Positions 23,097 to 34,547 of a DNA stretch of 64,000 nucleotides are shown piece by piece (the stretch's first letter is position 1; every line of letters starts with the position of its first letter). Both the position numbers and the translations under genes were made by a program. The notes beneath the pieces were generated by a model that had not been told where the DNA came from, ran no database searches, and was given only the letters and a program-made list of their open reading frames with translations. The stretch is from assembly GCA_016906335.1 (NCBI GenBank), contig JADEYG010000015.1, positions 1,066,501 to 1,130,500 of the forward strand, in the 5' to 3' direction. This DNA comes from Novakomyces olei. Taxonomy: Eukaryota; Ascomycota; Novakomycetes; Novakomycetales; Novakomycetaceae.

Positions 23097-24266
23097 TCAT
23101 TCTCCCGTGGCTGTAGGCAATGGATATTGCTTGATGGAATAACTGAATGAAGAGCCTCGAGGGCTATTGCTTCCGTCGCAAGAATCTGTTTCTTCAAAAA
23201 TAGTCAGCCTGCGATGTTGTGTATGTTCGATGTTTGTCATATCTGCCATTGCTGCTGGCATATCAAGAAAAAATGCCGGCGTGTCCTCAGACTGCTTTGT
23301 CGATGCGCTGCGCTTGCCAATTGTATACTCTGAAAGTATAGAAATATTGTGACTAGGCTCAGCTCTTGCAAGTTTGCTTGCATTTGAAGCTTCGTAGGCA
23401 CGTGTGTCCAGCGGATCAATCTCATCTGTTTCCAAGGGAGAGTCCAAAGATTGCCTGTGGTCAGACAGCACTCTAGTACTTTGACCACTGTCCTCTGGCA
23501 ATAGCCGAAGCCGGCCGTCTTGCATGTCTCTTGTCCCACTAATAGCACTTCTCCTTTGCTGCAGTGAGCACACTGTGGCCTCTGGACGATGCTGAGAAAG
23601 CAGTCTCAACGCCGGCGATACTTCGGCTGAAGGCGAAGACGAACCGGCTGCAGAAAGCTGTACTTTGCCTAAACTTTCAGGCGCTGCTAACCTGTTGAGT
23701 AGCGTACCCAGACGATTAAGGCAGCAGGCTTGTGCCTGTGGATGCTGAAGGACGATGACTGCCTCGGCACTTTTATCGCTCAAAGCAATCCGGCAGCGTA
23801 TTTGAGGGGCTCCGTCAGTCAGGGCATTTTCAAAAACGACTTCTTGCAAGCACCTAAACACCAATCCGCCTTGTCCTAAATCATTATCTGTTTCCTCGTT
23901 CGGTCCAACAAAGGCAGTCTGCAAAGGCAGCTCTGTCAATTTTAGTCGCAGAGCTCCGTAGTCATCCGCTAGTAAGAGTTTACAATGGCAAAACGCGTAT
24001 CTTTTGCCGCCAGGACGTGAGCCATTGCCATGGCCCATATTACCGCCGAGTGCGCGGAAAAGCCGACGCTGGTAAGATTTATAATTAGAATGTAAAGAGT
24101 GCCGCCGAATATTTTCGATCACGTCCTTTAGTAAAGAAGGACTCTCTATTCGAACAAGCCATTGTGTCTTTGAAACATGAGCAAGGTTGTGTTTACCACA
24201 GCACGAGCAAAATGATTTTGAAGAGTTTGCAGTGATCTGCCTGCTGTCTCTGTGTCGTGGCAGCAT
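23097..24266 (-). CDS. Hypothetical protein
   Basis: A reading frame of about 389 codons from the ATG at 24266 that I do not recognise. The N-terminus has a Cys-rich patch (FCSCCGKHNLAH), then WLVRIESPSLLKDVIENI and a basic NYKSYQRRLFRALG. Residues 80-200 look like an alpha/beta fold (YGALRLKLTELPL, APQIRCRIALSDKSAEAVIV). The C-terminal half is Ser-rich and probably disordered, with several Ser-Pro or Arg-x-x-Ser sites. The GNMGHGNGSRPGG stretch around residue 80 could hide a small intron. There is no near neighbour on the same strand to suggest a role. The length of the open frame is the main reason to call it. Confidence 0.55.
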   Translation of the reverse strand: MLPRHRDSRQITANSSKSFCSCCGKHNLAHVSKTQWLVRIESPSLLKDVIENIRRHSLHSNYKSYQRRLFRALGGNMGHGNGSRPGGKRYAFCHCKLLLADDYGALRLKLTELPLQTAFVGPNEETDNDLGQGGLVFRCLQEVVFENALTDGAPQIRCRIALSDKSAEAVIVLQHPQAQACCLNRLGTLLNRLAAPESLGKVQLSAAGSSSPSAEVSPALRLLSQHRPEATVCSLQQRRSAISGTRDMQDGRLRLLPEDSGQSTRVLSDHRQSLDSPLETDEIDPLDTRAYEASNASKLARAEPSHNISILSEYTIGKRSASTKQSEDTPAFFLDMPAAMADMTNIEHTQHRRLTIFEETDSCDGSNSPRGSSFSYSIKQYPLPTATGE

Positions 24267-25950
24267 CCAGAGCAAGATGGCAAGACAGGTTTTACGACGA
24301 GCTTTTGCCTTTAAAATTAGCGGACAGATGGGTGTTTGGAAAATAGCCCGTTTGTTTTCGTTGTTTGATTGATTTTATTTATTTATTGATTTATTGATTT
24401 TACCTTTGCTCATTTTGTGTCTTTATTTCATTCTTAGTGGAGAATGTGTTTATATATATGTTTTACTTGCAAATATTAATGTTTAATCTGACCCGTACCG
24501 GAAACCGAAATGAGACATTTCCGGTGTTCGCCACATTTCCTAAAACGATTGTGTCAGGCGTGGAAATTAAACAGAAAGCGGAAACCAGGTGAAAGTAGCG
24601 AAAAAATGAAAAAGATTTTTACTTTAGCAGAAGGGGAGACAATAAAACTAGTGAAACAAAATGAGGAGTACGTAATACAATAGGGGTGATCATGTGTGAA
24701 TTCTTTAATTGATCGGTTCTTTTGCCTCCCTCCTCTTTTGCTTGTCATAAACGCTCTGACTTAAAATGCCTCTCCGCACTAGAACATGCAAAAAATACGT
24801 AATTATTTCCCTGTTTGCAATCTGTCAAAGTTTATGCCAAATTCATGCCTTCCTTTCTCTCCTTGAAGGAGCTAGAGATCGCAACTTAAGCGTCGTTTTG
24901 GCTATTGAGATCTAGAGCGTTACGTATAGACACGCAGGGCGAGTATAAGGAAACATAAGGTGCTACAGTATAGTAACAATGCTAATTGGACCGTTTCTGT
25001 ATAAATTTTTCTGTCTAGTCAATGTTCTCAGCGAACCCCTTTTGACACCTGTGTAGAGCGTCAAATTGTGACTTGAAATCGATCGAAATAGAAACTCGCT
25101 TACTATTTATAAAGCAGGAAAGTCGCTAAGTCGGTTTGTTAGTCAACGAATCTGTCAGGGTTTTCTTTTATTAATCTCAAATTTCGTGATTTTGTCGCTG
25201 ACCGAGATGGAATTGTTCCCTTGTGCACAACCGAGTTCGGTAGCCGACGTGGCCAGTCGGCACCAATCTGATAGTGCTTTGATCGCAGGCTGGTGTCGAA
25301 GAGTCAGTTTTGTTTCCCTAAATTTGAATACATTATAAGTCTGTCGCGCTATTAATACTGTACAATGGAGGAAGTCAGTGATTCTGGAAGTGTAAAGCAT
25401 TATCACCTTTATCATAGACAACCCACAGATGATAACATTGATATAAACCAACAGAGAGATCTTATTTAGAGATGATTTTACATGGCTTGTAATACTCTAT
25501 TTGATGCGAGGCTGATTGCTCGACTATCTGCAGATTTTGGGTTCTTTCAAAAGCGTATCTAATGCAAAATGTTATAAGCAAGAAATATAATAACAAATCC
25601 GAACACCGAACAGCATGTGTATGGAATATATTATTAAACATGTACCACATTGTCAAGAGAAACGATTCAAATGCAAATGACCAAATTGTTGGAAGTATTT
25701 TTGATCTTGCTTCTATTCATTTCTCGTTTCTTGTTTCTCGTTTCTCATTCTTCATAATTTTTTACTATATTTATCTGTTTATTAATATATTTATTTCAAT
25801 TTATTATTCAATTTATTAATCAATTTATTATTCGATTTATTAATCAATTTATTAATCAATTTATTATTCTATTTATTTACCTATTTACTCGAATTTTTTT
25901 CACGATTTTATGGTAAATTATGCAAAGGCGCCTTCCACAACCATTGCAGC
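24267..25950. other. Long intergenic region upstream of PET127
   Basis: About 1.7 kb, the largest gap in the window. It contains scattered frames under 100 codons with no motif. It holds an 18-bp sequence at 24711-24728 that recurs at 43410-43427, and an AT tract of 12-bp-like units (ttattaatcaat) at about 25795-25880. No tRNA, rRNA or transposon ends were recognised. Confidence 0.5.
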
Positions 25951-28050
25951 ATGCTTAGCTCTTATCAACGTCTGGGATTGCTGCTGCGGAGACTACATTT
26001 ACTAGACCGCTGTAGTGCGCAGCTGCATACGAGCTCATGGCGTAGCAATGCTCGATCCGATAGCACATTCGGCCAAAAACTGGGCAAAATTGCCGAATCG
26101 AAAAGAAGAGAATCTGCATCATCATCGCATACTCCCAATCAATCCACGCACAAAAGGGGTCGGCCGCGCAGTACAGCGTCGCGATCAGCAGCGACTAATC
26201 GCAAGGCGTCTAACGCGAGAAGGAGGAGCAGTTCGATACCAGAACTGAATGCGAGACCGGACAGAGTGACTGCTAATAGCACTGACTCGGCGGCATTTGT
26301 CGAACCAGCAGACCCTGCAAACAAGGCGGCGAAACCAAAGAGCAGTAGTGAAAAAAAGGAAGCTTTTCCTCTAAATATTGATTCTCAATCGTGCGGGAAA
26401 CCGGTCCCTGCTGACCCGAAAGAACTTTCTCATCAGAAACCGCCTGCTTTGGCTCATGGTTTAGACCGTGTCCTGTTTAACCCGGGGGTTTATCTTTTGC
26501 AAGATCCAAGGTCAAAAGTCTACAATTTTGATCCGTATCTGCAAGAAATTATGCAGAATGAAGAGTTTGATTTCGATGCACTAGAAGACTACGTTACATC
26601 CTCCCGGGACACAAAGCTACATGCTCTTGCAAAGAAGAATGGCTCGACGTTTACGGGATCGACTAGCACTCTGACGGGTGTTCTTTCTCAGCTACATCAT
26701 CTGCTTTCAAATTGGCGTAAAATCAATACTTCACAATTGAGCCAAAGCTATAGCAAAGTCCGTAGCGAATTTGGAGGCCATGTTCGAGCTCCATGCGCTG
26801 TTTTTTTGCGTTACCGAGACGGTGTTTACTCTGTTGATGCGGATAAATCAGGAGAGATGGATAGTGCTACAATACTGACAATGATGGGTCGGTCCATGGA
26901 GCGAATGCTAACAAAGACACCAGAGGTATTTGAAAGGTACCGCAAGATTACAGACGACGGGCGCTCTGAAGCAACGATGAATGGCCCTGATTCTTTTGAG
27001 AAGGAAGCGGATGTTCATCACTACACAAGATTTGGTAACATTTTAATGCGTGCTCAACTGGACTGCTTTGACCATCGGCTACCTGGGTCTGGTGTTTTTG
27101 ATCTAAAGACGCGTGCTGCCCTGGGAATCAGACTTAATATTAGGGACGCACGTACCCATTCAGGCTATCAGATATCATCGCTAAAGGGCCTCTTTGAATC
27201 GTTTGAGCGTGAGTATTTTGACATGATTCGCAATGCTTTTCTCAAGTATAGTCTGCAGGTTCGCATTGGACGGATGGATGGAATTTTTGTTGCTTTTCAT
27301 AATACTGAACGTATTTTTGGGTTCCAGTATGTTCCACTTGAAGAGATGGATCGTAGCTTACACGGCAATTCTTACGTGGCGGAAAAGGAATTTGTCATGT
27401 CATTGGCCATGCTTAACCGATTATTGCAACAAGCAATTGAACGTTATCCGGGCAGGTCAATTCGTTTAATGTTCCAAACAATGCCAGAAGAATCTGGGTC
27501 ACAAGGACCCACAATGCGATTATTTATCGAACCCATTGATGACGAAGAAATTGATCGCCGACAGACTACGAGTCTGTATGCCATGTTCAACGAAGTTGCC
27601 AATGAAAAACAACCAACCGATACCCAAAAAAATGCTTTAGAGAAGCTTATTGGTAACAATGAGATGGAGGATTTGACGTATATCCATATCCATGGCACTA
27701 ACGTTGTCAATGGCCAAGAGGTCAGTCCCTCCGACTCTCCCTCTATTACTGGTGATCAAACCAAATGGAACTTTTTGTACAATATGCAGGCTACTAGCAA
27801 TGCGAACGAAATACCAAGTATTGCCTCGATGTACCGGAGTGCTGATTACCAGCGACTCGATTTCTTCCAGCACAGTTTGTCTGCTGGTAAAAAGCAATCG
27901 CGTATGCAGCGACGACTTTTGCGGTTTGCTCAGCGCGGCCGCAAATGGTTGGAAGAGACGAAAGCACAGCAAGCGGATAATGAGCCGATACTGTTCCGTC
28001 CTAATTTTGCGCATGATTTTACACCGAGCACGGAAAAGACAGACGCTTAA
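25951..28050 (+). CDS. PET127: Pet127-like mitochondrial RNA processing factor
   Basis: A 699-residue intronless protein. Pet127 acts in mitochondria in 5' processing and degradation of mitochondrial RNAs, linked in yeast to the Suv3-Dss1 degradosome. The N-terminus is basic and Ser/Arg-rich with a likely mitochondrial presequence (YQRLGLLLRRLHLLDRC). Residues 60-150 are low complexity. The conserved core starts around LFNPGVYLLQDPRSKVYNFDP and includes VFLRYRDGVY, DHRLPGSGVFDLKTRAAL (residues about 370-390), and VRIGRMDGIFVAFHNTERIFGFQYV. The VFDLKTRA segment fits the published view that Pet127 has a PD-(D/E)XK nuclease-like fold. No break seen. Confidence 0.93.
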   Translation: MLSSYQRLGLLLRRLHLLDRCSAQLHTSSWRSNARSDSTFGQKLGKIAESKRRESASSSHTPNQSTHKRGRPRSTASRSAATNRKASNARRRSSSIPELNARPDRVTANSTDSAAFVEPADPANKAAKPKSSSEKKEAFPLNIDSQSCGKPVPADPKELSHQKPPALAHGLDRVLFNPGVYLLQDPRSKVYNFDPYLQEIMQNEEFDFDALEDYVTSSRDTKLHALAKKNGSTFTGSTSTLTGVLSQLHHLLSNWRKINTSQLSQSYSKVRSEFGGHVRAPCAVFLRYRDGVYSVDADKSGEMDSATILTMMGRSMERMLTKTPEVFERYRKITDDGRSEATMNGPDSFEKEADVHHYTRFGNILMRAQLDCFDHRLPGSGVFDLKTRAALGIRLNIRDARTHSGYQISSLKGLFESFEREYFDMIRNAFLKYSLQVRIGRMDGIFVAFHNTERIFGFQYVPLEEMDRSLHGNSYVAEKEFVMSLAMLNRLLQQAIERYPGRSIRLMFQTMPEESGSQGPTMRLFIEPIDDEEIDRRQTTSLYAMFNEVANEKQPTDTQKNALEKLIGNNEMEDLTYIHIHGTNVVNGQEVSPSDSPSITGDQTKWNFLYNMQATSNANEIPSIASMYRSADYQRLDFFQHSLSAGKKQSRMQRRLLRFAQRGRKWLEETKAQQADNEPILFRPNFAHDFTPSTEKTDA

Positions 28051-28418
28051 AAATGGATACCATTGGTGCTGGCGGGTTTGCTTGGCAGAGTTAAAATTAT
28101 TTTTCATAGAGTTTATAGACTTGGAAATACAAAAGGGTATAAAAATTAATCACTGGCAATGACTATATTTTCTTCATGATTGGCGTGCCGAAATGGAACC
28201 ATATTTTGTTTTTGGCAAGAGAAATTTACAAAACCGCAGCTCTGATACCATAGACTTCGTACGTAGTATGCGTGAAACGAATATTAGCAAAAAAATTACA
28301 TTTATAAATTGATTAATACAACGCTCAATGATAACTTGTAAAGGACGTAATAAATGCTTCATGCAACTCGTTTCGACATCAGTCCAACGATGCATAAGCT
28401 ATAGATGCCACTTGTGTT

Positions 28419-28928
28419 TTAAACGTCAAAAGAAATGAATCTTGGATCACGAGGGATCCCGGTACGTGGATCTATATCATTGTTTTCCATTCTGGATCGA
28501 ATATTAGCAAAACGGCATTAAAAATCAAATTAAAAAACACACAAAAAAAAAAACCGCAACTACCTTTGTTGATTCAAAATACGTCGAGCTTCATCAAACT
28601 CGCAGCCACGTTCGCGCATAATACGAGCGATTTCGCGTTTGCCTGCTTCTTCCAAACCTCCGCGTGTATCGCCAGCGTTAACATTCTCATACAGATTGAA
28701 GGCAGATGATGTAAACCCCGAATCAATATCGCCAGCAAAAGTGGAAAGTCTTGAATATCTGAAGCGGTCACGCAGTCTTGAAGGTATCAGTCGAATCACA
28801 TATGTTCGCAAAAAGTAGAGTACTAGATTTAGTTTAGTAAGCGCCTTCCAACATAATTCCCACAACTTACGCGTGCCGAATACGATGATAGCAAACGTTA
28901 CATACGACAGAATATAGTGCGTACGCAT
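28419..28928 (-). CDS. DUF2015 fungal protein
   Basis: A 145-residue protein matching the fungal DUF2015 family, of unknown function. Exons are 28564-28928 and 28419-28491, with a 72-nt intron ending CTAATATTCGATCCAG. The N-terminus is a hydrophobic segment (YILSYVTFAIIVFGTRKLW), likely a membrane anchor. The conserved part is SGFTSSAFNLYENVNAGDTRGGLEE broken by no gap, then EARRILNQQR and the family C-terminal GIPRDPRFISF supplied by the second exon. Without the second exon that signature would be lost, which supports the splice. It is convergent with PET127 and divergent from NUP155. Confidence 0.9.
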
Positions 28929-29072
28929 TGCATTTACTCTTGTCGAGCTTAGTGGCTCTTCCCTACACTCCGGAAAAAGAGCTCATAACACTGTTTTGAA
29001 GCGAAATCATGCACAGCATGGAGTAGCGTCAACCATTCAAAGATAGGACACAGTAATATATTATGAATACGC

Positions 29073-29157
<85 letters not shown>

Positions 29158-29333
29158 ATACATATACATTATTTTAGCAGCTGCTGCATTTGCTGGAAAC
29201 TGAACACATCAACACAAGCAAAAGAGCAATTGGCTCAGAGTAGGTTGGTCTTTCATTCAGGGCAGCGTCTGCTGGCGCACGCGCGAAAAGGTTTACTGCA
29301 ATTTTTTGAGCAGCCTGAAATTCGGCTCCTAAT
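28929..29333. repeat. DUF2015-NUP155 divergent promoter with (AAAT)n microsatellite
   Basis: An essentially perfect AAAT tetranucleotide repeat of about 21 units runs from 29076 to 29160. The remaining sequence up to the NUP155 start codon holds no other feature I can support. Confidence 0.9.
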
Positions 29334-32300
29334 ATGGCGCAATTCGACGGTATCGATCGCCTTGAGCTGGATGCGCTTCAGCTGGCTGCAAATGCGGTAG
29401 ATGCGGGCATTCAGTATGACAGCCGGTACCCTGAAATTGGTGAAGGCGCAGGACGTATGCTTTTAGGCTTGTACCGTCTTTTTTTACTTTTTAGCTTTTT
29501 TTGATTTTAATTTTTGTCTTGAGATCTAACTCTGGCTCTAGACGGTTCTTCTCGCGAATACAGTTTGCCTACTTCACCAAACTGGCAGCCCTTTGCATTA
29601 AAGCAAGCTTTCAGTATCCCCGATACTATTTTTGAGCAGTATAATCGTATGCTTTTGAACATGCTCTTTACAAAATTAACAATTTTATTTAGGCACAGAA
29701 TGTTTTACACAAATTGGTCTATTTGCCGATTTACACCGGGCTTGGATCACTGTTGATAATCGGCTTTATACATGGAATTTCATGACAGGGAAAAATTTTC
29801 AGGCCTATGAAGATTTGCCGCATACTATAACCGCTGTAGCCCTTGTTGAGCCCCGGCCTGATGTGTTTGCTAGCAATATCACTGGCCTCCTCGTGCTGGC
29901 TACCACGTCTGACATTTACCTTTTGGGTGTCTCTGCACAATCGCCCCAAGAAGATCTTGTATTTTATTCTACACATATGAGCGTTGCCGCTGGCAGTGGT
30001 GTGCTGGTAGACAAGATTGTGGGAACGAGTTCGGGTCGAATCTTCTTCACGGCTAAAGCTGATTTAAACGTGTATGAAATTGCCTATCAAAAAGAGGAAG
30101 GATGGTTTTCAAAGCGGTGCTCCAAAATTACTCGTACCAAGAATGCTCTGGATAGTTTTGTCCCCAGTTTTTTCTCCTCCTCAATGAAAAACAAGGAGGC
30201 CGTTGTACAAATTGCCGTCGATGACTCTAGGTCATTGTTGTATACACTGTCTACCCGCTCGATTCTCCGATGCTACTTCCTGTCACGGGTAAACGCAAAC
30301 ACGTTTGAGCATTGCGTGACGTTTAGCTATGCCAATTTTGTCTCGCACGCAGAAATGGCAAACGTGAATTCTCCCCTGTTAGATATCCGAAAGACTAGCA
30401 TTGTATCAATCTCTGTTATTCCCAAGTCAGCCTCTAAGCAGATATTTATTGTTGCAGTAACTTCTACGGGCTGCCGACTGTATATCTGCGCTGGACGGTC
30501 AGGGATCATTTACTCGGGCGGCGTCGATGCTCCTCCAAATACAATGCAATTGTCACATGTTAGATTGCCTCCTCCAGCAACATCCACCACTGATGCAAGC
30601 TTGACTTCACCTCTGGGTGTTTCCAGTGGAGCACAGCTTGCACTTCGCCCGTCTGGCTCTGCCTCTTCAGCTGCTGCCACGCGTTTCAATCAAATCAGTG
30701 GACCTGGAGCAATCAAACCGGTAAACTCCAATCCTTCAGCAATGGCAATTGGTACAGACGCCCCAAAGAGTCTGAACTCGAGCAGCCTTTCACAAGTTTT
30801 CCCCTGTGGCTCTTTTCTTTCCATTCCGCGGCAGAGGGAAACAGACGATGGTTCTGCTGTGCAGTTGTTTGGAGCTGCTCCTGAGATTGGCAGAATCGCC
30901 ATTGCTAGCCAGGCTAAACTGCCCTTTTTCATTATGGAGTCGGGTAATTATGTCAGTATCCAGGGCTTTGTCCAAGCGATTGGAGTACTCGGAGGCAATA
31001 AGAATGGCACTTTTAGATACTGTTCCCCCAACGAGCTGGCCCGGCAATTTGATTCGGCTCCGCTCACGATTGTTGTGCTTACAAATGCCGGTGCTTATGT
31101 GCTCACTCGTCGGCGGCCAATTGAGGTCCTGGCCGGAGCGATTAGAGCAGCTTTAAGCCGGACTTCGGGTGCAGCAGACGCTGAACTACGGCATTTTGTG
31201 GACACTGTTGGCCGCACTGAAGCCTGTGCTATCAGCCTAAGTCTTGTTGTTGGCGAAGATTTCAAAAAAGCCTCTGAAAACAGCAGTACAGCGTTTGATG
31301 GAGGAGATTTTTTCTCGGCAGGAGACTCGCTTGATCTTGCTCGCCGGTGCTTTATCGAGTATGGAGGCCGGGCGCAAACGGACGAGAATGTGGCCAATGC
31401 TATAGGCAGAGATATGCCCTCGCTTTTTGAATCCGTCAGGCTCTCTGGCCGCCACGACGGGCTGGCTCTGTTCCTTGCCAGAGTTCTTTGTGCAGTCTGG
31501 ACCCGTCCTTGCCTAAAGTTGGCTCCCAGTGCCAGTGTTCCCGGCCAGGCTCGTGTGTACCAGTCAAACCTGCCTGCAAGTGCTCTGCGGCACATCCAAT
31601 CCTGTCTAGTATCCGTTGTACAGTTTCTGGAGGAGAACAAGAGCTTTATTGAGGGCCTTTCTGGGCCAGAAAGGATAACTGACTCTGCGCACGGTGTCGA
31701 GATTGCTCAGCAGGCAGAGCATCGTGGCATGCATGCTCTGCTTGTCTTTACAAAACGAGTGATTCAGGCAATCTCTTTCCTTCAGCTCTTGTTTGAGGAG
31801 GACGTTGTGCATTTAGATGCCACTATCTGCCTCTTGCCGGACGTGCAGAGGTCTATACTTTCTCTAACTGTTCGTGGTCTTGTATGCTCTGCCGCTGGCC
31901 AGGAGCAGGCCAAAGAGATTGTTAACGCTATCGTCAATCGCCATATTGCTGCTGGTGCTAATATAGACAGTATTAGCGGGGCCCTTAGGGAACGTTGTGG
32001 AGCCTTTTGTAGCGCTGACGATGTCCTTGTCTACAAGGCCACTGAGCTTGTACGCAAAGCCAAGCAGCAGCCTGATGATGACATTGGCCGGGCAGCACTG
32101 CTGCAGGACAGTCTGAGGCTGTTTAAAAGGACAGCGAGGCAGCTGACACTGGCAAACTTGAGTGAGGCTAGCGACGAGTATACTGCTCTCAACTTCCATC
32201 CAGGCGCAATTGAGCTGGCTCTTGAATTCGCAAATGCAAAGGACCCAGAGAACTATGGGTTTGCTTACATGTTGGACAATAGCCAGTCGGCTAATGATTT

Positions 32301-33657
32301 TCGTAAAAGTGCGTACGATATGCGTCGTGCTTGCTACAGTCTAATATTCCAAATACTGCACGAAACTGACCTGCTCGCGGCTGACTGTGACGAGCGCCAA
32401 TTGGCCTCTGCCACTGGACTACAGTTACAGGAGGCAGAAAACCCTGGTCGACTTGTGAGGGAGGCGAGTTACCGTGTAGTGCTCGAGAGTACTGACCCAT
32501 TCCTGCACGACTGCTACTACGAATGGCTGATTGCCGGTGGAGCAGCTGCCCGGCTACTGACGCTAAACACGGTTTACGTACAAGGCTTCCTCGAACGCAA
32601 AAGTGCGGGTCTCGTGGATGCACAGTCTGTGGAGCTGGCAGAACTGCTTTACCAGCTGCATGCAAAGAACAGCAATTTTCTGGAGGCAGCACGGACTCTG
32701 CTCGTGCTGGCCAAACGCAGGACTGAGCCTGAGCAAGGGTTGACGGCTACTCTCTCCCTTGGCCAGCGTATAACCTTTCTGAGTCTCGCAAAAAATTACT
32801 GTGGATGCTTTGTTCCACAGCACGAGCGTACAGCCCTCAACGAGCTGCTGCTAGAGATCCAAGAGTTGCTGGATGTGGCGGCAGTTCAGGACGATTTGCT
32901 CTCTGCCATCAAGGCAGAATGGAGCAGCAGCCAGAGCCTTGGTGGCTCTGGCACAACAGACAGGGCCAGAGGCAACGAGTCTATAATTAAGGAGTTGGAT
33001 ACGGGAGGCATTCTCTCACTGACAATCCTGTTCAACGAGTACGCTGACCCTCTGGCGCTGTACGAAGTGTGCCTATCCATTCTCCATACTGCAGACTACA
33101 AGGACTCTGTCCTTGTGCAAGAGTACTGGCTAAAGTTATTGGAGCAAAAGCTGCAGCAGGGCCAGGAGCAAGGTGCCGGGAGCGAACCGCTCGTGGAGGC
33201 AGTCAGACGGCTGGCGATTATGTTTGCCTCCTCACAGGTCGTGTTTACTGTACAGGACATTTTGCCCTTGCTTGAAAGGTTCCGCCTTGAGCATTTGAGC
33301 AGTCTGCGGGAGGAACGCAATGCTCCCTGGATCCCACAGTCTCTGCTCGAGGCAAATATTGCTCACGAGCTGGTCTATGCCGTACTGGATGAAATGTATG
33401 ATGCCCGGGAAGCTCCTTTAGCCGGCTCTAAATCCGCTCTGGCGGCTATTGTTTCCGATATCGTTTACGTACTGCAGAGCTGGTGCGCCGGGAACGCTTG
33501 GGGGCCGTATGGGCAGACGAGCGGGAACAAGGAGAACCTACCCGTGCAGGCTATACGCTCTGCCTTGCAAAAGTATTCTGCTGCAGAGATTGGCAATGGC
33601 GATTTGCAGACAGATATTCGGGAAAGGATACGGAGACTACAAGCGACCCTGCAGTAA
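29334..33657 (+). CDS. NUP170: Nup155/Nup170-type inner-ring nucleoporin
   Basis: A 1,396-residue scaffold nucleoporin of the inner ring of the nuclear pore complex; human Nup155 is 1,391 residues. Exons are 29334-29454, 29542-29646 and 29693-33657. The N-terminal beta-propeller (about residues 50-500) starts with the family-typical FSIPDTIFEQYN and, across the second splice, GLFADLHRAWITVDNRLY. A Ser/Thr/Ala-rich loop interrupts it near residues 280-370. The remainder is alpha-solenoid, with late landmarks ILHETDLLA, DPFLHDCYYEWLI and AEWSSSQSLG. The two N-terminal introns (87 and 46 nt) both begin GTATGC. Codon use shifts to more GC-rich towards the 3' end, but the protein is continuous. 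Confidence 0.95.
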
Positions 33658-34100
33658 ATGGTACTGTCTTGCCTCATTGCGCGTTACGTTTCGGCTTTTC
33701 ACTCTGGTTTAGACGTGTGGATTGCCGCTACCGCGAACCAAGAGATATGGCAGTGTGTGAATAGTCGTACTGAGCATAGTAAAAATGTACTAGATGATGG
33801 TCAAATGAATACGAGCAATTGATATTGCAACTGTGTATAAGCTGGCTGCCATTAGTTTAATATAAATAATAATAATAATTATTATATTATTATATTATTA
33901 TATTATTATATTATTATATTATTATATTATTATATTATTATATTATTATATTATTATATTATTATATTATTATATTATTATATTATTATATTATTATATT
34001 ATTATAAAAGTATTATTATATTATATCTTTTGCAGAGCTACAAAAGCAGTCACGCTCACAAACAAAATCATATCAAACACAAGCGACTGCAAACACCAAA
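33658..34100. repeat. TATTATAT tandem repeat upstream of the eL28 gene
   Basis: From about 33868 to 34008 an 8-bp unit (tattatat) is repeated about 17 times without G or C, ending about 90 bp before the ribosomal protein start codon. The array is self-complementary in part and sits where a promoter is expected. The 200 bp before it have no recognised feature. Confidence 0.9.
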
Positions 34101-34547
34101 ATGTCGACCAACTTTAGCAACGACCTCGCGTGGATCGTGACACGGCGCACGTCGCGCTTCAATGTGACTCACCGTGAGAGCGGTGGTTTCCGTTTCTCTA
34201 CGGAGCCGCTCAACTTGAAGAACGTTGCCGCGCCGCAATTGTCGGGACTTTCATCGGATCAGGCGTACGGCTTGGACTTTGATGCTGCACAGGACCAGTA
34301 TGTGCTTTCGCTAAAGAACGCGGACAAGACTTTCAAGCCAGTCGAGTCCCTGACCAAGATCACGCTGGACAAGGGCTTGTCGGGACGCGAATTGGCTTAT
34401 CGCGTTCAGCAGGAGACGACTGACAAAGATTACCGTGCTGATCTGAACCGTGCAGGTGTAACCCGCGCTCTCCGCTTGGCACGTGCCCAAAAGCCGGCCA
34501 AAGAGCCTTTCGCCAAGAAGCAGCGCGGACGCGGCCGAAAACATTAA
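34101..34547 (+). CDS. 60S ribosomal protein eL28
   Basis: A 148-residue basic protein of the eL28 family, a large-subunit ribosomal protein present in most eukaryotes but missing from Saccharomyces. The match is to the N-terminal DLAWIVTRRTSRFNVTHRESG (trimmed core LAWIVTRRTSRFNV), STEPLNLKNV, LSGLSSDQAYGLD and the Arg/Lys-rich C-terminus KKQRGRGRKH. The gene has no intron, and its codon use is biased towards a few codons (CGC, AAG, GAC), as expected for a highly expressed gene. The Kozak context is CAAAATGTC. Confidence 0.9.
   Translation: MSTNFSNDLAWIVTRRTSRFNVTHRESGGFRFSTEPLNLKNVAAPQLSGLSSDQAYGLDFDAAQDQYVLSLKNADKTFKPVESLTKITLDKGLSGRELAYRVQQETTDKDYRADLNRAGVTRALRLARAQKPAKEPFAKKQRGRGRKH

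Noticed and set aside
31095-31640. 181-codon frame antisense to NUP155
   Set aside because: Lies entirely within the nucleoporin exon and has no family features; GC-rich codon use explains it.
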